Part shown: piece by piece, positions 8,558-17,000 of the stretch
How positions within the stretch are numbered: position 1 is the stretch's first letter
How the letters are laid out: every line of letters starts with the position of its first letter
Assembly: GCA_015075405.1 (NCBI GenBank)
Contig: JABTUK010000005.1
Location: 620,001-684,000 of the forward strand
DNA: 64,000 nucleotides
Reading direction: 5' to 3'
DNA from: Anaerolineales bacterium
GTDB taxonomy: Bacteria > Chloroflexota > Anaerolineae > 4572-78 > J111
Program-made: the position numbers and the translations under genes
Notes under the pieces: generated by a model
Databases searched by the model: none
What the model saw: the letters and a program-made list of their open reading frames with translations, nothing else
Told to the model about the DNA's origin: nothing

Positions 8558-8899
8558 ATGGACACCTTATCCGTTATCGCCCTGATCGTCATCGCCCTGG
8601 TGATCCTGGCGGTGATTATCGCCTTCCGGCAAAAGATCAGCCTGACCTTGAAAGCCTGGGGTATTGACTTGAGTCTGTCGGGCCAGAACCCGGCCCCCCG
8701 CCCGCCCGCTCGACCGGCTGTGCCGCCCCCGGCCGGAGTTGATGTCAAAGGACTTGAATCGCGTAAAGGCGGTATTGTCATTGAAGAAGGCCGTTCTCAG
8801 ACTGGCCCTGGCATCAAGGCCGAAGACCTCAACGCCGATGGCGATATCCTCATTGGCAAAGGTGAAAGCGGCGACCCAAAAGCCCCACCCCCGGCGTAG
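8558..8899 (+). CDS. Small single-pass membrane protein of the DGR locus
   Basis: 113 residues, RBS GGGAGG before the ATG. An N-terminal hydrophobic helix (about 4-24, VIALIVIALVILAVIIAF) is followed by a basic stretch, a Pro-rich linker (about 45-60) and a polar Gly-rich tail (VKGLESRKGGIVIEEG, ILIGKGESGD) that could form short repeated beta turns. I do not recognise a family. It ends 23 nt before the NACHT gene on the same strand and is likely co-transcribed, so it may anchor the NACHT protein to the membrane or serve as its effector or signal partner. That role is inference from position only. Confidence 0.65.
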   Translation: MDTLSVIALIVIALVILAVIIAFRQKISLTLKAWGIDLSLSGQNPAPRPPARPAVPPPAGVDVKGLESRKGGIVIEEGRSQTGPGIKAEDLNADGDILIGKGESGDPKAPPPA

Positions 8900-8922
8900 G
8901 GTCGGGGGGCGGCGGCCAATCT

Positions 8923-11646
8923 ATGCGGGCCGAAAATTTGCGAACTGAATATGGCAATATCATTCTGACCCAACAAACGCTCACCGCGCCGCCCGATCCG
9001 ATTGAGCAGCTCCGCCTCTATCGAGCCTGGGTTATTAGCCAATATCGCAAATTACCGCTCATCAAGCTAGACCCGCAACCCGGCCGGAGCAGCGACGGCA
9101 TTACGCTGGGTGATCTTTACATCGGCCTCAATGTGAAAGATACGCCCCTGGCGGTAACTTTGGAGGGACAGCCCGGCCAGGCCAATGCGGCCCTGGCCTA
9201 CGCCGACCGCTGGTCGCGCCTGGTGGTTAAAGGCGACCCCGGTTCCGGCAAATCCACCTTGCTCAAATTTTTGGCCGTCTACCTGGCTCAGGCCGGCCTG
9301 CAGCCCGATGGCGATTGGCCAGAGCGGTTACGCTGGCCGGTTTATCCTCGGGCCAATCAGCGCGAGTTTTTGGGACGCGACCAAGCTGAAAAGCTGCTGG
9401 GCTACGCCGCCTGGCGCAATCCCGCCCTGACCCCGGTCTTTATCACCCTGCGCGATTTTGCGGCGGCCACGTTTAACCCCAAAGACCCGCTGGCCCTGTG
9501 GCGCTTTTTTGAAAGCTACCTGGCCCAACAAGCCCTGGCCGAAGCCGCGCCGGCCGTGTTTGATAAGCTGCGCCGGGGTGAGGGTATCTTTCTGTTCGAC
9601 GGCGTAGATGAAGTGCCGCTGGGCCAACGCCCCCAGGTATGGCGCGCTCTGGCGGCCCTGCGCGATGGCCCCCTGGCCGACTGCCGCTGGATTGCTACCT
9701 GCCGCGTTCTTTCTTATAACGAAAGTGAGGCCGCTCCGGCCGCCCCCGCCCAGGTGGTCGAACTGGCCCGCTTGAGTAAGGACCAGATTGAAACGTTTGT
9801 TGAACTGTGGTACGCCGCCTTGCAGCGTGAAGGCGAAATTGAACCGGCCCTGCTGCCCGGCCGGGCCGCTCGCCTGCGCCGGGCGGCCACCGGCAAGCTG
9901 CGCCCCCTGGCCGAAAACCCCATGCTGCTGACCATTATGGCCCTGGTTGACCGCAGCCAGGCCACCCTGCCCGAAGAGCGGGTGCGCCTCTACCTGGCCT
10001 GCGTCGAAACGCTCCTGTTCCGCTGGCAGCGCCACAAAGAAAACGTGGAAGATGAACTGCCTTTGGAATTAACCGCTTTGGGCTTGAAGCCGGATACGCT
10101 CAAAGCCCTGCTGGCTGAAATTGCCTGGCAGGCCCACCAAAAAGACCGATCAACCGGCTCTCGCGCCGAAGCCGCCGCCGATATTCCGGCCGGGCTGGCC
10201 CTGGCCCTGGCCGAAAAGCACCTGGGCAGCCACGAGAAAGCGCACCTCTTTTTGAACTATACCGAGCAGCGGGCGCACCTGCTGATTGGCCGGGGCGGGC
10301 AAACGGAGTGGCAATACACCTTCCCTCACCGCACCTTTCAAGAGTACCTGGCCGCCCGCCATTTGCTGAGCCAGGCCGATCTGGGCGAGCAAGCCGGCCG
10401 TCTGGCCGAACGGGGCGATTACTGGCGAACGGTGCTGCTGCTGGCCGCCGAAGAACTGGTTCACAACGGCGGCCCGGCCGGGCCAAACACCCTGCTGCGC
10501 GAGTTGAGAGACATCCTGCCTTCTGCTCAACCGGCGCCGGGCGATGTTCCCGGCTGGCAGCGCGTCTGGCGGGCCGGCGAAATGTTGGCCGCGCTGGGGC
10601 CAGAGCGGGCCAGCGCCAGTGAGCGCGGCCAGGCCCTGCTCAAACGCCTGCAAACTGATTTGGCCGCCCTCCTGACCAACGGCGAATTGACTCCACCGGA
10701 ACGGGCCGAAGCCGGGCAGGCGTTGGCCCTGCTGGGCGATTTCCGCCCCGGCGTCAATCTGAATCCCCCTCTCCCGGGGGGAGAGGGGTTAGGGGAGAGA
10801 GCTTGGCCCGATATCCTCTGGCGCAGTGTGCCCGCCGGTGAATTTATTATGGGCGACGACGAAGGAGATGAGCAGTACGGAGAAAAACCGGCCCATCGAG
10901 TTAATTTGCCCGCCTTTCAAATTAGCCAATTTCCCATTACGAATATACAATTCAGCGCCTTTGTTAAAGATGGTGGTTACCAAAATGAAGCCTACTGGCC
11001 GGAAGCTAAAAAAGAGGGCTACTGGCAGACAGGCCAATTTCGGGGAAGATTTGATAATGAGGGACGTGACCGGCCCTACGATTTTGGCTCCCCTTACAAC
11101 CTGCCCAACCACCCGGTCGTTGGGGTCAGTTGGTACGAAGCGGTGGCTTTTTGCCGGTGGTTGAGTGACAAATTAGGCCGCCTGGTGCGCCTGCCGACCG
11201 AGGCCGAGTGGGAGAAAGCGGCGCGGGGTCCTGTATCGGAAGACCTGTCAGGTTTTGAAAACCTGACAGGTCTGGTTGGACGCAAATACCCCTGGGGCAA
11301 TGAGGAAGAAACTGCCGCCCGCTGCAATATGCGCGATACCGGCATCAATGCCACCAGCGCCGTCGGTATGTTCCCTGATGGAGCCAGCCCTGGTTACGGG
11401 GTGATGGACATGAGCGGCAACGTCTGGGAGTGGTGCAGCACCATCTGGAACGAAGAGGCATATCCGTTTAAGGTTCAGGACGAGTGGACAGAGGCTTATC
11501 TGGATAGAACAAATGTTCACCGTGTCTTGCGCGGCGGCGCTTTCTTCTATGGAGCCTACTCTGTGCGCTGCGCGGCTCGCTACAGGAACTTCCCGGACGA
11601 CGGGAACGACAACTACGGTTTTCGGGTTGTTCTCCCCCCCAAGTAG
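8923..11646 (+). CDS. NACHT ATPase with C-terminal FGE-sulfatase domain: DGR variable target protein
   Basis: 907 residues. An N-terminal region of ~95 residues of unknown fold precedes a NACHT-type STAND ATPase: Walker A GDPGSGKST (104-112), Walker B IFLFDGVDEV (222-231) and a sensor-like WIATCR (256-261). A helical middle follows to about 620. The C-terminal domain from about 630 is a formylglycine-generating-enzyme / sulfatase-modifying-factor fold (GEFIMGDDEGDEQYGEKPAHRV, RLPTEAEWEKAARG, YGVMDMSGNVWEWCS), a C-type-lectin-like fold. Its last 41 codons (866-906) are the DGR variable repeat. Known DGR targets commonly end in this fold, and STAND ATPases sense ligands and oligomerise. I infer a sensor whose ligand-binding face is rewritten by the retroelement. 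A palindromic insertion (11241-11273) adds 11 codons in the FGE domain and a GC-rich palindrome near 10765 another short stretch. It is the first large gene of the DGR operon. Confidence 0.93.
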   Translation: MRAENLRTEYGNIILTQQTLTAPPDPIEQLRLYRAWVISQYRKLPLIKLDPQPGRSSDGITLGDLYIGLNVKDTPLAVTLEGQPGQANAALAYADRWSRLVVKGDPGSGKSTLLKFLAVYLAQAGLQPDGDWPERLRWPVYPRANQREFLGRDQAEKLLGYAAWRNPALTPVFITLRDFAAATFNPKDPLALWRFFESYLAQQALAEAAPAVFDKLRRGEGIFLFDGVDEVPLGQRPQVWRALAALRDGPLADCRWIATCRVLSYNESEAAPAAPAQVVELARLSKDQIETFVELWYAALQREGEIEPALLPGRAARLRRAATGKLRPLAENPMLLTIMALVDRSQATLPEERVRLYLACVETLLFRWQRHKENVEDELPLELTALGLKPDTLKALLAEIAWQAHQKDRSTGSRAEAAADIPAGLALALAEKHLGSHEKAHLFLNYTEQRAHLLIGRGGQTEWQYTFPHRTFQEYLAARHLLSQADLGEQAGRLAERGDYWRTVLLLAAEELVHNGGPAGPNTLLRELRDILPSAQPAPGDVPGWQRVWRAGEMLAALGPERASASERGQALLKRLQTDLAALLTNGELTPPERAEAGQALALLGDFRPGVNLNPPLPGGEGLGERAWPDILWRSVPAGEFIMGDDEGDEQYGEKPAHRVNLPAFQISQFPITNIQFSAFVKDGGYQNEAYWPEAKKEGYWQTGQFRGRFDNEGRDRPYDFGSPYNLPNHPVVGVSWYEAVAFCRWLSDKLGRLVRLPTEAEWEKAARGPVSEDLSGFENLTGLVGRKYPWGNEEETAARCNMRDTGINATSAVGMFPDGASPGYGVMDMSGNVWEWCSTIWNEEAYPFKVQDEWTEAYLDRTNVHRVLRGGAFFYGAYSVRCAARYRNFPDDGNDNYGFRVVLPPK
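11241..11273. repeat. In-frame 33-bp palindrome inside the FGE domain
   Basis: AGACCTGTCAGGTTTT and AAAACCTGACAGGTCT are exact complements around one base. It encodes DLSGFENLTGL between WEKAARG and KYPWGNE, motifs that are normally close together in FGE folds, so it is an insertion that preserves the frame. A relative with the same core lies at 27696-27729. Confidence 0.85.
11517..11642 (+). repeat. DGR variable repeat (VR)
   Basis: Aligns without gaps to the template repeat 13319-13444 (offset 1802). There are 16 mismatches in 126 positions and all lie at template adenines: nine A to T, five A to G, two A to C. None of the other template bases is changed. The changes affect 13 codons (875-877, 879, 880, 887, 890, 892-894, 896, 898, 906) and always at codon positions 1 or 2. 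The invariant 3' part GGTTTTCGGGTTGTTCTC is the likely initiation-of-mutagenic-homing region. Confidence 0.97.
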
Positions 11647-11815
11647 TTGGAGAATCTGGCCTCTGTTTTCTCTGGCCTCTGACCCCCTCCCCCTCTCAGG
11701 GGGAGGGTTGGGGAGGGGGTGGGGTTTTGTCTTTACAAAAAATGGTCAAGAGAAGATGCTTGTATTTAATCCTCTGGAATCCCGCGTCAGCGGGTCGCCG
11801 CAAAATTTTAAAAAA

Positions 11816-12871
11816 ATGACCCTCTACGATCAGATTACCAGTTGGGATAACTTACGTTTAGCCTATAAAAAGGCGGCCAAAGGCAAGCGCGGCAAAGGCC
11901 CGGCGGCCCGGTTTGAATACCGGCTGGAAGATAATCTGGCCGCTTTGCAGCGGGAGCTGCTAAACAAAAGCTATCAACCCGGCCAGTATGCCAGCTTTTA
12001 CATCCACGAACCGAAGCGGCGGCTGATTTCGGCGGCGCCGTTTCGGGATCGAGTAGTTCATCACGCGCTGTGCAACCTCATTGAGCCAATCTTTGAGCGC
12101 AGCTTTATCGAAGACAGCTACGCCAACCGCGTCGGCAAGGGCACGCATCGCGCTTTGGATCGCTGCCAAACTTTTGCCCGGCGTTTTCCTTATGTTTTAA
12201 CCTGTGATTTAAAACAATACTTTCCGAGCATTGACCATCAAATTCTGCGTCGCATCCTGGCCCGCAAAATTAACTGCCTGGATACCCTCTGGCTCATTGA
12301 TGGGATTTTAGCCAGCGGCATCGGGGTATTGGCCGAAGAATATGAAATGGTCTGGTTTCCGGACGATGATTTGCTGGCGGCAACGCGGCCGCGTGGTTTA
12401 CCCATTGGCAATTTGACCTCGCAGTTCTGGGCCAACTGTTATCTCAACGATTTCGATCATTTTGTCAAGCGCATCTTGCGCTGCCGGGGTTATGTCCGCT
12501 TTGTGGATGATTTTTTGCTCTTTGCCGCGGATAAAGCTACTCTCAGGCAGTGGCGGGAGTCAGTAACCGGATACTTGGCCCAATTGCGTTTGACCTTGCA
12601 TTTGAACAAGGCGCAAATTCGCCCGGTGTCTGAGGGTATTCCTTTTTTGGGCTTTGTCGTTTATCCGCAGCGCCGGCGGGTCAAGGGGCGTAAGGTGGTT
12701 CATTTTCGGCGGCGGTTGCGTCAGCGGCTGGCCGACTATCGGGCGCGACGCATCTCGCTGGATCAGGTAGACTCTTCGGTGCAGGGATGGGTTAATCACG
12801 TGCGTTATGGCAATACGGTGGCATTGCGTCGAGTCACATTTGACAGCTTGCCGATTGTTGCGCCGGGGTGA
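11816..12871 (+). CDS. DGR reverse transcriptase
   Basis: Open from 11513, but that frame overlaps the variable repeat with low-complexity sequence, so I start at the ATG at 11816 (MTLYDQITSWDNLRLAYKKA, 351 aa); an ATG at 11756 is also possible. The palm domain shows CDLKQYFPSIDH (first catalytic Asp), the DGR-type IGxxxSQ motif in LPIGNLTSQFWANCYLNDFD, and the catalytic box YVRFVDDFLLF. The enzyme copies the template RNA with errors at adenines and the cDNA replaces the variable repeat. Its length and the IGNLTSQ signature separate it from group II intron enzymes. The avd gene follows after 9 bp, suggesting one transcript. Confidence 0.95.
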   Translation: MTLYDQITSWDNLRLAYKKAAKGKRGKGPAARFEYRLEDNLAALQRELLNKSYQPGQYASFYIHEPKRRLISAAPFRDRVVHHALCNLIEPIFERSFIEDSYANRVGKGTHRALDRCQTFARRFPYVLTCDLKQYFPSIDHQILRRILARKINCLDTLWLIDGILASGIGVLAEEYEMVWFPDDDLLAATRPRGLPIGNLTSQFWANCYLNDFDHFVKRILRCRGYVRFVDDFLLFAADKATLRQWRESVTGYLAQLRLTLHLNKAQIRPVSEGIPFLGFVVYPQRRRVKGRKVVHFRRRLRQRLADYRARRISLDQVDSSVQGWVNHVRYGNTVALRRVTFDSLPIVAPG

Positions 12872-12880
12872 GGTATTTTC

Positions 12881-13267
12881 ATGGCCTCAGAAATGGTCAT
12901 TTTTACCCGCACTTATGATTTTATCAGTTGGCTGATCCCCCGGCTGGAGAGCTTTCCCCGCAGCCAACGTTTTGGCGTCACCAGGCGGCTGCAAGACGCT
13001 GCCCTGGACTTCTATGAGACCATCACGGTGGCCAACAACAGTCGGGGTGAAGAGCGGCGGCAGTTGCTGCGTCGGGCCGATAGTCACCTGGACAAAGTGC
13101 GTTTTTATCTTCGTCTGGCCGTACAGTGGGCCTGGCTCAACGAAGGCCAATACCAACATGCCGCGCAGATGGTGGCTGAAATTGGCCGACTTTTGGGCGG
13201 CTGGCGGAAAAATCCAGATGGTAGCGATAGAGCTGAAGGATCCCCCAGGGCCTTCGGCTCTGCCTAA
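12881..13267 (+). CDS. avd: Avd-like four-helix-bundle accessory variability determinant
   Basis: 128 residues with a helical pattern of basic and aromatic residues: FTRTYDFISWLIPRLESFPR, VTRRLQDAALDFYETITVA, RRQLLRRADSHLDKVRFYLR and ALEW-like WAWLNEGQYQHAAQM. This is the four-helix-bundle layout of Avd, which forms a basic pentamer that binds the reverse transcriptase and template RNA and is required for mutagenic homing. It lies 9 bp after the RT gene and 52 bp before the template repeat. The last ~20 residues (PDGSDRAEGSPRAFGSA) are low complexity and probably not conserved. Confidence 0.9.
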   Translation: MASEMVIFTRTYDFISWLIPRLESFPRSQRFGVTRRLQDAALDFYETITVANNSRGEERRQLLRRADSHLDKVRFYLRLAVQWAWLNEGQYQHAAQMVAEIGRLLGGWRKNPDGSDRAEGSPRAFGSA

Positions 13268-13318
13268 AATATGACAACTCGCGCCGTTTGGCGTTAGAGT
13301 TGTGGGGCCAGGCCGAGG

Positions 13319-13444
13319 TCACCGTGTCTTGCGCGGCGGCGCTTTCAACAATGAAGCCAACAATGTGCGCTGCGCGGCTCGCAACAGGAACAACCCGAAC
13401 AACAGGAACAACAACAACGGTTTTCGGGTTGTTCTCCCCCACAA
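13319..13444 (+). repeat. DGR template repeat (TR)
   Basis: 126 bp copy of the variable repeat, rich in AAC/AAT triplets (13 Asn codons when read in the target frame). It contains 34 adenines, 16 of which differ in the variable repeat. AAY codons can mutate at their two adenines without ever giving a stop codon, the usual DGR template design. It lies downstream of avd and in the same orientation as the target gene. An open frame through it is not a real gene. Confidence 0.97.
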
Positions 13445-13572
13445 TTTTCAGCAAGGTCTAGGGTTGGCAATGTGGTGTGGCTACGGCTGCGCCGCCGAAA
13501 TCTTAGAAAATTGGCGGGCCTGCGCCCTGGCCGCGCCCTAAACTATTTCGCAGGGCCGGGCGAATATCAACC

Positions 13573-13627
13573 GGGCCGCTTCCAGGCTGCTATCCAGTCT
13601 CGAAGCGGCCCATCTGTTTTGTTTTTA
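13573..13627 (+). terminator. Intrinsic terminator ending the DGR transcript
   Basis: GGGCCGCTTC (13573-13582) pairs exactly with GAAGCGGCCC (13602-13611), followed by ATCTGTTTTGTTTTT. It closes the DGR cassette 130 bp after the template repeat. Confidence 0.85.
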
Positions 13628-13649
13628 GACCCTCCCACCGCTCTCAAAA

Positions 13650-13766
13650 ACTACCCATTTGGGTAGTTACAATCCCCACAAATTATCCTACAATACGCCC
13701 CCAATGCCATACTTGCGCACCAAACCCCCAACCGCGCCACCTGGATGTGGCCCGGCGGGGTGTTTT
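13650..13766 (+). promoter_or_regulatory. Conserved glt leader, copy A (upstream of first gltB)
   Basis: Shares two blocks with 20600-20721: a 5' block CCCATTYGGGT followed by ACA and CCCC, and a 3' hairpin. In the hairpin ACCCC (13724-13728) pairs with GGGGT (13757-13761) and CCAC pairs with GTGG inside, followed by GTTTT. The distance from block 1 to the hairpin is 70 nt here and 72 nt in copy B. This could be an attenuator or ligand-sensing leader. TACAAT at 13689 could be a -10 element. The gltB start lies 320 nt further, with a dispersed repeat in between. Confidence 0.55.
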
Positions 13767-13793
13767 GTGTCACAAGTTTAAACCCACCCTTAC

Positions 13794-13898
13794 TAAACGT
13801 CTAAAATTTGTTTCCCGTTTTGAGTTCCTATGAGTTCCTTTAGTTTCCTGGGAACTCGTAGGAACTTGAGGGAACTTATTTTTGGACAATCACTTACT
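13794..13898. repeat. ~105-bp dispersed element with GTTCCTA/GGAAC arms, copy 1
   Basis: Runs from TAAACGTCTAAAATTT through inverted GAGTTCCTATGAGTTCC / GGAACTCGTAGGAAC arms to TGGACAATCACTTA. Two further copies lie at 30561-30667 (inverted) and 43829-43935. No coding capacity. The stretch 13899-14070 holds no gene and ends in GTCTACC heptamers (14038-14065) just before the gltB RBS. Confidence 0.85.
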
Positions 13899-14084
13899 TA
13901 TTCCCAGCCTGCTACAAAGTAGTAGCTCAGACCGGGCTATCTTTGAATCATCTCACAGAGACGTATTTACGAATCTGTGGCATGTCACTAACAATGAAAA
14001 GGTAGCATGTAGCAGAGTAGCAGAGCCGTTTATTCCCTGTCTACCGTCTACCGTCTACCGTCTACTATTTTCAAGGAGTATCAC

Positions 14085-17000
14085 ATGCCAACCGACGACT
14101 GCTCCAAAAGCACCAAACCTGCCGGCTTGCCGCCCAAGCAGGGATTGTATGACCCCCAATTTGAACACGATGCCTGTGGCGTCGGCTTTGTGGTTAACAT
14201 CAAAGGCCACAAATCGCACCAGCTTGTCCAGCAGGGCTTGACCATTCTGCGGCATTTAACTCACCGTGGCGCGTGCGGCGCCGAACCCAATACCGGCGAT
14301 GGGGCCGGTATTTTGCTGCAAATGCCCGATGCGTTTTTGCGCCAGGTCTGCGCCGAGTTAAATATTACTCTGCCCGCGCCCGGTTGGTACGGCGTGGGCA
14401 TGGTCTTCGCCCCGGTGGATGAGGCCGCCCGCCGCGCCTGCGAAGCGCGTTTTGACCAGATTGTGGCCGCAGAAGGGCAGCAGGTGCTCGGCTGGCGTAC
14501 CATCCCCACCGACAACAGTTCGCTGGGCCAGACAGCGCTGCTGGCCGAGCCGGTCATGCGCCAGGTCTTTATCGGGCGGGGGGAGGGCCTGGCGGACGAG
14601 ATGGCCTTTGAGCGCAAGCTGTACGTCATCCGCAAACGGGCCGAGCAAGAAATTCGTTATGGCGGCTTTCCGGGCGGGGCGTCGTTTTATATCTCCAGCC
14701 TGTCTTATAAAACGCTGATCTACAAAGGCATGCTCATGTCGGAGCAGGTCGAGGCGTACTATCCCGACCTGTCCAACCCGGCGATGGAGACCGCCCTGGC
14801 GGTGGTCCACTCCCGCTTCAGTACCAACACCTTCCCCAGTTGGGAGCGCGCTCACCCCTACCGCTACCTGATCCACAATGGCGAAATCAACACCCTGCGT
14901 GGCAATGTCAACTGGCTCTACGCCCAGCAGACCCGCTTCCAATCCAAACTTTTTGGCGATGACCTGCCCAAAATCCTGCCGGTCATCAACCCCGATGGCA
15001 GTGACTCGGCCATGTTCGACAACTGCCTGGAGTTCCTGGTGCTGGCCGGTCGCTCTCTGCCCCACGCGGTCATGCTGATGATCCCCGAACCCTGGTCCAA
15101 GCACGAAAGCATGAGCGACGAAAAGCGGGCCTTTTACGAATATCACAGCACCCTGATGGAGCCGTGGGACGGCCCCGCCTCCATCGGCTTTACCGACGGT
15201 ATCCGCGTCGGCGCGGTGCTGGACCGCAACGGCCTGCGCCCTTCCCGCTACTACGTGACCAAAGATGATTTGGTGATTATGGCCTCGGAGGTGGGTGTGC
15301 TCGACGTTCCGCCGGAGCAGGTGCTCTACAAAGGCCGGCTCGAACCGGGCCGCATGTTCCTGGTGGATACCGAACAGGGCCGGATCATCAGCGACGAGGA
15401 GCTAAAACAGCAGATGGCCACCGCCCAGCCCTACCGGGAATGGCTGAACAAGTTTCTGGTCAAGCTGGAAGACCTGCCGAGTCCGGGGATTAGTAGTCAG
15501 AAGTCAGTAGTCAGTAATCAGAATGGTCACTCAACCCCGGTCTCCGGTCTCCCGTCTCCGGTCAATGGGAACGGGGCGCACGCGAGTCTCGCAGGCCATG
15601 AAAACCTGACCCAGTTGCAGCAGGCCTTTGGCTACACCTTTGAGGATTTACGCATGCTCCTGGTCCCGATGGGTAAAGACGGGGTTGAGGCCCTGGGTTC
15701 GATGGGCAACGACGCGGCGCTGGCGGTGCTGTCGGAGCGGCCGCAACTGCTTTACAACTACTTCAAGCAGCTTTTTGCCCAGGTAACAAACCCGCCGATT
15801 GACGCCATCCGCGAAGAGTTGATTACCGCCACCGAGGTCATGATCGGCTCGGAGCAAAACCTGTTAGAGCCGCGCCCGGAAAACTGCCGCCAGATCAAAC
15901 TCAAGCACCCCATCCTGACCAATGAAGAGCTGGCTAAACTGCGCTACATCAGCCTGCCCGATTTCAAAGCCGTCACCCTGCCGATTTTGTTCAAAGCGGC
16001 TGATGGAGCGGCGGGCCTGGAGCGGGCGCTGGAAGAGTTGTACCGCCAGGCTGACCAGATCCTGGCCGCTAACGAGGCCAATATCCTGATTCTGTCCGAC
16101 CGGGGCGTTGACCAGGAAAATGCCCCCATCCCGGCGCTACTGGCCGTGTCGGGGCTGCACCATCACCTCATCCGCGAGGGGACGCGCACGCACGCCGGCC
16201 TGGTGCTGGAATCGGGCGAGCCGCGCGAGGTTCACCACTTTGCTACCCTGCTGGGCTATGGCGTCACCGCCATCAATCCCTACCTGGCCTACGAGACGCT
16301 CGGCCAGATGATAGAAGAAGGACTGCTGCCCGGCGTCACCCCGGCCGAAGCGGCCAAAAATTACGTCAAGGCGGTGGTCAAAGGGGTGGTTAAAGTGATG
16401 TCCAAAATGGGCATCTCGACCATCCAGAGCTACTGCGGGGCGCAGATTTTTGAGGCGTTGGGCTTGAGCCAGGAGTTTGTAGATCGCTATTTCACCTGGA
16501 CGCCCTCGCGGATTGGCGGCGTCGGCCTCGACGTGATTGCCGCCGAAGCTCAGGCCCGCCACAGCCACGCCTTCCCGGAGCGACAGGTCAATGGCCGCAC
16601 CCTGGCCGTCGGCGGCCATTACCAGTGGCGGCAAGACGGCGAGCATCACCTGTTCAACCCGCAGACCATTCACCTGCTCCAGCAGGCCTGCCGCACCAAC
16701 AATTACAAGATTTTCCAGAAATACGCCGAGCTGATCAACGACCAGTCGAAGCAGTTAGCCACCCTGCGCGGCCTGCTGGACTTTAAGTTTGCCGCCGAAC
16801 CGATTCCCCTGGAAGAGGTCGAATCGGTCGAGTCCATCTGCCGCCGCTTCAAAACCGGGGCCATGTCCTACGGCTCGATCAGTCAGGAGGCCCACGAAAG
16901 CCTGGCCATTGCCATGAACCGCCTCGGCGGCAAGAGCAACACCGGCGAAGGCGGCGAAGACCCGGCCCGTTACGAACTGGACGAAAACGGCGACTCGCGC

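Noticed and set aside
13302-13541. Open frame spanning the template repeat ([11 protein letters not shown]...)
   Set aside because: It is the non-coding DGR template read as protein; there is no ribosome-binding site and the sequence is explained by the template role.
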